Assembly: GCA_013414705.1 (NCBI GenBank)
Contig: CP058705.1
Location: 3,974,540 to 3,982,066, forward strand
Direction: 5' to 3'
Length of the DNA: 7,527 nucleotides
Source: Defluviicoccus sp.
Lineage (GTDB): Bacteria; Pseudomonadota; Alphaproteobacteria; Rhodospirillales; Defluviicoccaceae
This document shows, in pieces, positions 1-6,835 of this stretch. Numbering within the stretch: the stretch's first letter is position 1; each line of letters starts with the position of its first letter. The notes under the pieces are model-generated. The model was given only the letters and a program-made list of their open reading frames with translations. It was not told where the DNA came from and did not search any database. Both the position numbers and the translations under genes were made by a program.

Positions 1-1
1 T

Positions 2-517
2 CGCATGGCCGATTGGGTGCGCAACACCTATGCGTCGCTCGTCGGTGGCAATGGCACGATCGAAACGCTGGAGCTGCTGCGCGGCTTGAATGCCGCAATC
101 AATCAGTCCTTCACCTATAACAGGCGAGATGCAGAGGGCACCCAGACGCCGACGGAAACGATCGAGAGCGGCGGCGGCAGCTGCCGCGACTTTGCTTTGT
201 TCTACATGGAAGCCGCGCGCCAGCTGGGTTTCGCCGCCCGCTTTGTCACCGGCTATCTCGTTGATCAGAATGTACTCGCCAATGGCTCGGCGCCGGTGGG
301 CGGAGGCGCGACGCATGCGTGGGCGCAGGTTTATGTGCCCGGCCTGGGCTGGGTGGAGTTTGATCCGACCAACGAGATCGTCGGCTCCAACCAGTTGATC
401 CGCGTCGCGGTGACGCGTGATCCATCACAGGCAATTCCTGTCGCCGGCTCCTTTACCGGTCCCGCCGGTGCGATGACCAGCCTGCACGTAGACGTCACTG
501 TCGCCAACGCCTCCTAG
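2..517 (+). CDS. Transglutaminase-like domain protein, C-terminal part (5' end outside window)
   Basis: This is the C-terminal part of a bacterial transglutaminase-like (papain-fold) protein. The reading frame is open to the left edge, so the real start lies outside the window. Numbering from the first in-window Met (position 5), the catalytic Cys is C60 in GGGSCRDFA, the His is H104 in ATHAWAQVYVPG, and the Asp is D120 in WVEFDPTN, so the full Cys-His-Asp triad is present. The tail RVAVTRDP...AIPVAG followed by a final beta-strand-like stretch (SLHVDVTVA) is how this family normally ends, so the C-terminus looks complete. Full-length relatives are usually close to 270-300 residues with an N-terminal beta domain, which would lie to the left. 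The family is probably a cysteine protease or amidase rather than a protein cross-linker; the substrate cannot be read from sequence. The stop codon TAG is part of the CTAG at which the neighbouring insertion sequence sits. Confidence 0.88.
   Translation, partial: RMADWVRNTYASLVGGNGTIETLELLRGLNAAINQSFTYNRRDAEGTQTPTETIESGGGSCRDFALFYMEAARQLGFAARFVTGYLVDQNVLANGSAPVGGGATHAWAQVYVPGLGWVEFDPTNEIVGSNQLIRVAVTRDPSQAIPVAGSFTGPAGAMTSLHVDVTVANAS
514..517. repeat. Left CTAG flank of the IS (putative target-site duplication)
   Basis: CTAG here matches CTAG at 1361-1364 on the far side of the transposase genes. IS5-family elements commonly duplicate short targets of the YTAR or TA type, so a CTAG pair fits. 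It also contains the TAG stop of the transglutaminase gene. A four-base match alone is weak evidence. The call rests on position, element length and family habit. Confidence 0.6.
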
Positions 518-563
518 TATCTGAACCTGATTAACATATTGAAATATTGTTATGAACGTGATT

Positions 564-589
564 CCAAGGCGGTATTTGAGCCTTGGAGG
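564..589 (+). promoter_or_regulatory. Stem-loop overlapping the transposase ribosome binding site
   Basis: CCAAGGC (564-570) and GCCTTGG (580-586) form a perfect 7-bp inverted repeat with a 9-base loop. The second arm runs into the Shine-Dalgarno sequence GGAGG (585-589), which stands five bases before the ATG at 595. In RNA the hairpin would hold the first two bases of that site. Hairpins that mask the transposase start in transcripts entering from outside are known for IS10 and IS50; the same role here is inferred. The Shine-Dalgarno position also favours ATG 595 over the upstream TTG at 583 as start. Confidence 0.5.
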
Positions 590-594
590 TGGAT

Positions 595-1053
595 ATGGCG
601 AACGTGTTCTGGCTGGACGACGACGCATGGGCGGCGATCGAGCCGCATCTGCCGAAGAACCAGCCGGGAGCACGGCGGGTGGATGATCGTCGCATCATCA
701 GCGGGATCATCCATGTTCTGAAGAGTGGGTGCCCCTGGCGGGATTGTCCGCCGGACTACGGTCCTCCGACAACGGTCTATAATCGTTTCAATAGCTGGTC
801 CCGCCGGGATCACTGGCGCCGGATCCTCAAGGCGCTGGCCGAGGGCCAATGGATCACCACCGCGGTGGCCATGGACGGCAGTTCTGTGAAAGCGCACCGC
901 TGCGCTCACGGCGGAAAAGGGGGCGAAGGCTCAGGCGATCGGCCTCTCCAGAGGCGGGCAGACGACGAAAATCCACGCCCTGAGCGATACACTCGGCCGC
1001 CCGGTGGTCCTCAAGGTCACCGCCGGCACTGTCTCCGACATCACGATGACTGA
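595..1053 (+). CDS. IS5-family transposase, upstream frame (orfA)
   Basis: This frame encodes the N-terminal half of an IS5-family transposase, the enzyme that cuts and joins the element's DNA. The start is ATG 595 behind GGAGG. Family features in order are FWLDDDAWAAIEPHLPK near the N-terminus, the VDDRRIISGIIHVLKSG helix region (about residues 25-42), CPWRDCPPDYGPPTTVYNRFNSWSR (about 43-67, read in two pieces), and the first catalytic Asp, D94, in AMDGSSVKAHR. Similarity to the family stops near GGKGG at about residue 110. The remaining residues to the stop at 1053 are Arg/Pro/Asp-rich and look like out-of-frame translation. The catalytic domain continues in the frame starting one base later, so this ORF alone lacks the second Asp and the Glu. 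Its product could be a truncated regulator or simply half of a frameshifted transposase. Confidence 0.8.
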   Translation: MANVFWLDDDAWAAIEPHLPKNQPGARRVDDRRIISGIIHVLKSGCPWRDCPPDYGPPTTVYNRFNSWSRRDHWRRILKALAEGQWITTAVAMDGSSVKAHRCAHGGKGGEGSGDRPLQRRADDENPRPERYTRPPGGPQGHRRHCLRHHDD

Positions 1054-1348
1054 AGACCTGCTGGCCGAGGTCGACACCTGTCGCCACGTTCTGGCCGACA
1101 AGGGCTATGATTGCGACGCCCTGCGCACCGCGATCCGCAACAAGGGGGCCACACCGGTCATTCCAGGGCGGAGATCACGCAAACGCAAGATCAGGTTCGA
1201 CAAACACCGATACAAGTTCCGCTGGATGGTCGAAGCCGTCTTCTGCCGCCTGAAGGACTTCCGGCGCGTCGCCACCCGATACGACAAACTCGCCAGAAAC
1301 TACGCCTCATCTCTCGCCCTCGCCACCATCGTCGCTTACTGGACCTGA
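890..1348 (+). CDS. IS5-family transposase, downstream frame (orfB, catalytic part)
   Basis: This frame carries the rest of the DDE transposase. It is open from 890, just after a TGA at 887-889, and first resembles the family at KAQAIGLSRGGQTTKIHAL (from 926). The second catalytic Asp is in LADKGYDCDALR (GAC at 1097), and the catalytic Glu is in WMVEAVFCRLKDFRR (GAA at 1232) with the usual following RVATRYDKLARNYASSLAL ending. The first ATG in frame is at 1004, but starting there would miss the conserved KIHAL segment, so the functional product is probably a fusion with orfA. Joining the frames needs a net +1 (or -2) shift, most simply near the A4G5 run at 915-923. Whether this is programmed frameshifting or a decaying mutation cannot be told from one copy. 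Apart from the frame change the sequence looks undamaged. Confidence 0.8.
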   Translation, partial: KRTAALTAEKGAKAQAIGLSRGGQTTKIHALSDTLGRPVVLKVTAGTVSDITMTEDLLAEVDTCRHVLADKGYDCDALRTAIRNKGATPVIPGRRSRKRKIRFDKHRYKFRWMVEAVFCRLKDFRRVATRYDKLARNYASSLALATIVAYWT

Positions 1349-1360
1349 TTGAGTCCGACC

Positions 1361-1364
1361 CTAG
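1361..1364. repeat. Right CTAG flank of the IS (putative target-site duplication)
   Basis: This is the partner of CTAG at 514-517. If both are copies of one target, the sequence before insertion read CCTCCTAGTGCACTG across the join. Confidence 0.6.
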
Positions 1365-1564
1365 TGCACTGACGTTAGCAGATAATTCATCGGCTGCGTT
1401 GTCTGTGCAGCAGGCCTGAAATCGAGAAACCCGCGATCGTGGACCTGCGAGTGAGGCACGTCCTGCGGCCCTCTCGTGCTTTAAAAACGGTGTAATGAAT
1501 TTGCACTGGAAATCGTAGACATGGCCTCTAAAGTCGCGCGCCAACCTCAAAGAACGCGGGCGAG
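1365..1564 (+). other. Leader region between the IS and argB
   Basis: No sizeable gene is visible. Before the IS arrived this DNA directly followed the transglutaminase stop codon. It holds an imperfect stem (GCTGC at 1393-1397 with GCAGC at 1407-1411), the palindrome CAGGCCTG (1411-1418), and a second stem of GCACG (1456-1460) with CGTGC (1475-1479), extended by weaker pairs. None is followed by a T run, so no rho-independent terminator is called. TGTAAT at 1491-1496 resembles a -10 box in five of six bases, but no -35 box sits at the right distance. A short arginine-rich reading frame starts at 1521. The argB promoter is probably here but is not located. Confidence 0.4.
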
Positions 1565-1568
1565 ATGA
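1521..1568 (+). CDS. Possible 15-residue arginine-rich leader peptide upstream of argB
   Basis: An ATG at 1521 opens a 15-codon frame reading [15 protein letters not shown]. Its TGA stop overlaps the argB start codon as ATGA (1565-1568), the usual arrangement for translational coupling. Four of 15 residues are arginine (codons CGC, AGA, CGG, AGA), which is suggestive before an arginine biosynthesis gene, because amino-acid-rich leader peptides can control such genes by ribosome stalling. Against it, GC-rich DNA gives Arg-rich chance frames, the ribosome binding site is poor (GGAA about 10 bases upstream), and no clear terminator/antiterminator pair surrounds it. I know of no described leader peptide for argB in this bacterial group. 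The position and overlap are seen; the function is speculative. Confidence 0.22.
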   Translation: MASKVARQPQRTRAR

Positions 1569-2473
1569 GCGACCAGGCGACGATTAGCACGGAAGAATGG
1601 CTGGCGAAGGCGCGGACCTTATCGGAAGCGCTGCCCTTCATGCGCCGCTATGCCGGGGCAACCTTCGTGATCAAATATGGTGGCCACGCAATGGGTGACA
1701 CCGACCTGTTCCGATTGTTCGCCCGGGACGTGGTGCTGCTCCGCCAGGTGGGGATCAATCCGGTCGTGGTGCACGGTGGCGGTCCGCAGATCGGCCGCAT
1801 GCTCGACCGCCTGAAGATCAAGAGCGAGTTCGTCGACGGGCTGCGGGTAACCGACAAGGACACCGTCGACGTGGTCGAAATGGTCCTCGCAGGTTCGATC
1901 AACAAGGAAATCGTCCAGGCGATCAATGCGGCCGGCGGCTTTGCTGTCGGCCTGTCGGGCAAGGACGGCAACCTGATTCAGGCGCAGCGTCTCCGGCGCA
2001 CAAAGCGTGATCCGAATTCGAACATCGAGCGGATCCTGGACCTGGGTCTGGTCGGCGAGCCGACCGAAATCAATCCACACATCCTCGATTTCTACGAACG
2101 TTCCGACATCACCCCGGTGATCGCACCGATCGGCGCCAGCTCTTCGGGAGAGACGCTGAACATCAATGCTGATACGGCGGCCGGAACGATTGCATCGGCC
2201 GTCGGCGCCAAGCGGCTCCTGATGCTCACCGATATCGAAGGCGTCCTGGACAAGGACGGAGCGTTGATCTCCGAAATGACGGCAACACAAGCGCGCCGTG
2301 CCATTGCTAACGGTACTATTCGCGGCGGCATGATTCCGAAGATCGAGACCTGCCTTGACGCTGTCACCAACGGCGTCGAGGCAGCGGTGATCATTGACGG
2401 GCGGGTTCCGCATGCCATGCTGCTCGAACTGTTCACCGAGCACGGGGCCGGCACGCTGATCAAGGCGGAGTGA
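1565..2473 (+). CDS. argB: Acetylglutamate kinase ArgB
   Basis: The product phosphorylates N-acetyl-L-glutamate with ATP, the second step of cyclic arginine biosynthesis in the cytoplasm. At 302 residues it has the normal length for the amino-acid kinase family enzyme. Visible motifs are the phosphate-binding [10 protein letters not shown] (K37), [11 protein letters not shown] (67-77), the substrate-binding [31 protein letters not shown] followed by [11 protein letters not shown], and the nucleotide-site [14 protein letters not shown]. An N-terminal helix (about residues 9-30) precedes the first strand and the C-terminus reads [17 protein letters not shown]; both are marks of the arginine-inhibited, hexameric form, so feedback inhibition by arginine is expected. 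The start is ATG 1565; the upstream GGGCGAG is a weak ribosome binding site, and the ATG overlaps the stop of a tiny arginine-rich frame. The HAD gene begins about 100 bp downstream on the same strand. Confidence 0.97.
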   Translation: MSDQATISTEEWLAKARTLSEALPFMRRYAGATFVIKYGGHAMGDTDLFRLFARDVVLLRQVGINPVVVHGGGPQIGRMLDRLKIKSEFVDGLRVTDKDTVDVVEMVLAGSINKEIVQAINAAGGFAVGLSGKDGNLIQAQRLRRTKRDPNSNIERILDLGLVGEPTEINPHILDFYERSDITPVIAPIGASSSGETLNINADTAAGTIASAVGAKRLLMLTDIEGVLDKDGALISEMTATQARRAIANGTIRGGMIPKIETCLDAVTNGVEAAVIIDGRVPHAMLLELFTEHGAGTLIKAE

Positions 2474-2485
2474 TACTCCTGCCCA

Positions 2486-2515
2486 GATAAAGGACGCTGG
2501 GATAACGGACGCTGG
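2486..2515 (+). repeat. Tandem 15-bp duplication in the argB-HAD gap
   Basis: GATAAAGGACGCTGG (2486-2500) is followed directly by GATAACGGACGCTGG (2501-2515): two adjacent copies differing at one base. They begin 12 bases after the argB stop. No paired stem or known operator is recognised. The unit could be a simple slippage duplication or a repeated binding site. Confidence 0.85.
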
Positions 2516-2576
2516 CGAAGTGGGCGCCGGTGTTCGTCATCCGGCTTGCCTTCCCGCTTGCGACGCGCGACAAGTT

Positions 2577-3305
2577 ATGGCGATGGACGAGTTCCCCACC
2601 GTTCCGGAAACGTCGCCGGCGACCCGCAGCTGCGGTATTGTACCCTTGCGCGACGCAGAGACCTGGATCTTCGATCTCGACAACACGCTGTATCCGGCGC
2701 GGGTTGATCTGTTCGGACAGATCGACGAGCGCATGCGCGCCTTCATTGCCCGCTTTCTCGGCCTCGATCTGGACGCCGCGTACGCACTGCAAAAGCAGTA
2801 TTTTAACCATTACGGTACGTCGATGCGCGGACTGATGGACCGGCATGGCATGGACCCGAGCGCCTTTCTGGCGCACGTGCACGACGTCGATCTCAGCGTG
2901 CTCGACCCTTCGCCGTTGCTCGAAGAGGCGTTGGCCGCGCTGCCGGGACGCAAAGTGGTCTTCACCAACGCGTCCGTGGCGCATGCCGAACGGGTGCTGG
3001 GCCGGTTGGGCGTGAAGCATCACTTTGCCGAAATCTTCGATATCGTCGCCGCGGACTACCGGCCGAAGCCGGAGCCGGAAATCTACCGCCTGATGATCGA
3101 TCGACACGCCGTTGAGCCGAGTCGTTCAGTGATGGTCGAAGACATGGCCCGCAACCTAGCACCGGCCGCAGCGCTGGGCATGACGACGGTGTGGGTGCGT
3201 ACCGGCTCGGACTGGGGAGCCATGGGCGCTGATGCCGGTCACATCCACCACGTCGTCGACGACCTCCCGGAATGGCTGGCCGAAGTGGCTGCCGGCGTCA
3301 GATGA
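2577..3305 (+). CDS. HAD-superfamily phosphatase, pyrimidine 5'-nucleotidase-like
   Basis: This is a haloacid-dehalogenase phosphatase, most like the pyrimidine 5'-nucleotidase (SDT1-like) branch, which removes phosphate from pyrimidine nucleotides in the cytoplasm. All four HAD motifs are present (numbering from ATG 2577): I, WIFDLDNTLYP with D33 as nucleophile and D35 as general acid/base; II, VVFTNAS with T130; III, DYRPKPEPEIY with K164; IV, VMVEDMARNL with E188 and D189 for Mg2+. A helical cap (about residues 41-115) lies between motifs I and II. The FDLDNTLYP form and the cap size fit this branch better than other HAD groups. The length of 242 residues is typical. An in-frame GTG at 2520 would add 19 residues of poor composition (Cys/Pro/His) and is not preferred. 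ATG 2583 is also possible; none of the starts has a strong ribosome binding site. The exact substrate is inferred. Confidence 0.88.
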   Translation: MAMDEFPTVPETSPATRSCGIVPLRDAETWIFDLDNTLYPARVDLFGQIDERMRAFIARFLGLDLDAAYALQKQYFNHYGTSMRGLMDRHGMDPSAFLAHVHDVDLSVLDPSPLLEEALAALPGRKVVFTNASVAHAERVLGRLGVKHHFAEIFDIVAADYRPKPEPEIYRLMIDRHAVEPSRSVMVEDMARNLAPAAALGMTTVWVRTGSDWGAMGADAGHIHHVVDDLPEWLAEVAAGVR

Positions 3306-3500
3306 GCAGCACGAGGACAACAAGGACGATCGGCACGACCTGCTTGTAATCCGAAAACACCCCGCTGGGGCTAGGTTTCGCGAGGGTTTGTCGCGATGGG
3401 ACTCGCGGATGAAAGACAGGGTCGATCCAGGGGCACGCAGGGACCACAGTCAGCGAACGTCATCCGTGTTCGCATTGACGACTACCAAGGGAGAGAAAGC
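3306..3500 (+). other. Leader region upstream of maeB
   Basis: No sizeable gene is called here. The maeB frame is open upstream to ATG 3396, but the 35 extra residues (Arg/Gln/Gly-rich) do not look like malic enzyme. The region holds a CCCC-GCT-GGGG hairpin (3360-3370) and two TCGCGA copies (3378-3383 and 3391-3396) that can pair with a 7-base loop. Neither is followed by a T run. On the minus strand a 49-codon frame (3447-3298, GTG start) ends in a hydrophobic stretch and overlaps the end of the HAD gene. The AAGGGAGAG ribosome binding site of maeB lies at 3487-3495. Confidence 0.45.
3487..3495 (+). promoter_or_regulatory. Ribosome binding site that fixes the maeB start
   Basis: AAGGGAGAG places its GGGAG core seven bases before GTG 3501. 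The upstream in-frame ATG at 3396 has only a TCGCGA hairpin arm in front of it and no Shine-Dalgarno match, so GTG 3501 is preferred. Confidence 0.75.
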
Positions 3501-5756
<2,256 letters not shown>

Positions 5757-5789
5757 ACGCTGCCGGTGTCATCGCCCCGCACCCAGAGC

Positions 5790-5815
5790 CGGACGCTGTG
5801 GATCGGACGCCGTGG
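5790..5815 (+). repeat. Short direct repeat between maeB and the cytochrome gene
   Basis: CGGACGCTGTGG (5790-5801) and CGGACGCCGTGG (5804-5815) repeat with a 14-base period and differ at one base. The core CGGACGCTG also occurs in the tandem duplication after argB. No function is recognised. Confidence 0.7.
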
Positions 5816-5839
5816 CGCTCTCTTGGCAGCGAGTAGCTT

Positions 5840-5846
5840 GGGAGGG
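5840..5846 (+). promoter_or_regulatory. Ribosome binding site that fixes the cytochrome gene start
   Basis: GGGAGGG stands seven bases before ATG 5854, which begins a good signal peptide. The in-frame GTG at 5812 would add 14 residues that include this site and spoil the signal peptide, so ATG 5854 is preferred. Confidence 0.8.
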
Positions 5847-5853
5847 AAGCACG

Positions 5854-6771
5854 ATGCGCGGCCTGATCCGGCAGTTTCGCGTGCTCGCGGGCATTTTCGT
5901 GGGCGTTCTCGCGGTGGTTCTGGCCGGCTCCACGGCGGTTCGCGCGACCGCCGACCCCGGCGTCCAATTCGACTCGGGCGAGCAGCAGGTTACGCTGTCG
6001 AGACACGCGTTGCTGGAGCGCCCGGACGTCGCCACCATCCACGTTCCGCACGATGTCAGCTACCGGCGCGCGATGACCTACCAGGCGGTGCCGCTGAGCG
6101 CACTGCTGCGCGGTCTTTCTCCCACGACGGGCAACGCACCGGGCAGTGCTCCGGGCAACACATCGGGCGGGGCGATCGAGATCGTCGCCAGTGACGGTTT
6201 CGTCACCGTACTGCCGTTCTCGCTCGTCTTCCCCAAGGACGCAGCAGCCTCGCAGCCGTACCTCGCGATCGAGCCGACCGACGCACCCTGGCCCGACCTT
6301 CCGGGCAAGACTCAGAGCGCCGGTCCGTTCTACGTCGTCTGGCTCCACCCCGAAGCGTCCGGCGTTCGCAGCGAACAGTGGCCCTATATGGTCGTGCGCA
6401 TCCGTGGTACGGAACTTCCGGAACAGCGTTGGCCTGAGCTCGCGGTCAGCCCATCCCTGCCCGCGGAGTCACCGATCCGCATCGGCCAGACCCTGTTCCT
6501 CACCCAGTGCCTGGTCTGTCACTCGCTGAACGGCGCCGGCAACGCGCACATGGGCCCCGACCTCAACCTGCCGCAAAACCCCACCGAATACTTCGCGCCC
6601 AAAGCCCTGCACCAGCTCATCCGCAACCCGGCTTCGGTCCGCCACTGGCCCGACATGCAGATGCAAGGCTTCGATGAAGACGCACTCAGCGATCCCGAGA
6701 TCGACCTGATCATCCGCTACCTCGCCCACATGGCGGACCAGAAAACGAACGGAGAGCCGGGCCGCGAATGA
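5854..6771 (+). CDS. Exported c-type cytochrome with N-terminal molybdopterin-oxidoreductase-like domain
   Basis: This is a periplasmic or membrane-anchored redox protein of 305 residues. A Sec signal peptide is clear: MRGLIRQFR, then a hydrophobic core VLAGIFVGVLAVVLAGS, with likely cleavage near AVRA (about residue 31). Residues about 40-200 (VTLSRHALL, TYQAVPLSALLRGL, IEIVASDGFVTVLPFSLVF, GPFYVVWLHP, QWPYMVVRI) resemble the oxidoreductase molybdopterin-binding fold in a short form, but no Mo-coordinating Cys is seen: the only Cys residues in the protein are in the heme site. The C-terminal domain has one heme c motif, CLVCH (C219, C222, H223), then GAGNAHMGPDLN, and a probable axial Met at M268 or M270 in DMQMQGF. 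It is probably an electron carrier or sensor rather than a molybdoenzyme. A Gly/Pro/Ala tetrapeptide repeat sits inside the N-terminal domain. The gene follows maeB by 97 bp and converges with the DUF2333 gene. The partner is unknown. Confidence 0.85.
   Translation: MRGLIRQFRVLAGIFVGVLAVVLAGSTAVRATADPGVQFDSGEQQVTLSRHALLERPDVATIHVPHDVSYRRAMTYQAVPLSALLRGLSPTTGNAPGSAPGNTSGGAIEIVASDGFVTVLPFSLVFPKDAAASQPYLAIEPTDAPWPDLPGKTQSAGPFYVVWLHPEASGVRSEQWPYMVVRIRGTELPEQRWPELAVSPSLPAESPIRIGQTLFLTQCLVCHSLNGAGNAHMGPDLNLPQNPTEYFAPKALHQLIRNPASVRHWPDMQMQGFDEDALSDPEIDLIIRYLAHMADQKTNGEPGRE
6133..6168 (+). repeat. Three 12-bp in-frame repeats coding NAPG-SAPG-NTSG
   Basis: Three successive 12-base units encode NAPG, SAPG and NTSG, each ending in a GGC glycine codon. 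They form a flexible loop between LLRGL and the IEIVASDGF strand of the N-terminal domain of the cytochrome protein. Such runs can gain or lose units by slippage without breaking the frame. Confidence 0.75.
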
Positions 6772-6835
6772 TCCGGTTCGATCAATGGTCCACCTGTCTC
6801 TCCTCGGTCATGCGCGGACCTGATCTGCGCCTCCA

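Larger units (their letters stand above)
518..1360 (+). mobile_element. IS5-family insertion sequence (IS427-like, transposase in two frames)
   Basis: An element of about 843 bp encodes a DDE transposase of the IS5 family split over two overlapping frames, the arrangement common in the IS427 group. CTAG flanks both sides (514-517 and 1361-1364). The termini are poorly matched: the left end begins TATCTGAACC and the reverse complement of the right end begins GGTCGGACTC, with only T-C-G-A-C agreeing in the first ten bases, so the inverted repeats are weak or the true ends are shifted by a few bases. A direct similarity is clearer: TGAACCTGATT at 521-531 and TGGACCTGATT at 1340-1350. The left 60 bases are AT-rich compared with the surroundings and hold a stem-loop over the transposase ribosome binding site. 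The family assignment is firm; the exact ends are inferred. Confidence 0.8.

Noticed and set aside
1393..1411. Terminator after the IS or transglutaminase gene
   Set aside because: The GCTGC/GCAGC stem is only five pairs and no T run follows.
1494..1516. Possible ArgR operator before argB (TGAAT at 1495-1499)
   Set aside because: Only one half-site is present; no ATTCA partner lies at the expected spacing.
1619..2443. 274-codon minus-strand open frame opposite argB
   Set aside because: It is a mirror of argB codon bias with no domain signal of its own.
2520..2576. 19-codon upstream extension of the HAD gene from GTG 2520
   Set aside because: It has an odd Cys/Pro/His-rich composition and no ribosome binding site, and the HAD fold begins well after ATG 2577.
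3396..3500. 35-codon upstream extension of maeB from ATG 3396
   Set aside because: The residues do not resemble malic enzyme N-termini and there is no ribosome binding site, whereas GTG 3501 has AAGGGAGAG at good spacing and gives the usual length.
6787..6820. Bidirectional terminator between the cytochrome and DUF2333 genes
   Set aside because: The GGTCC/GGACC pair spans a 24-base loop and has no T run on either strand.
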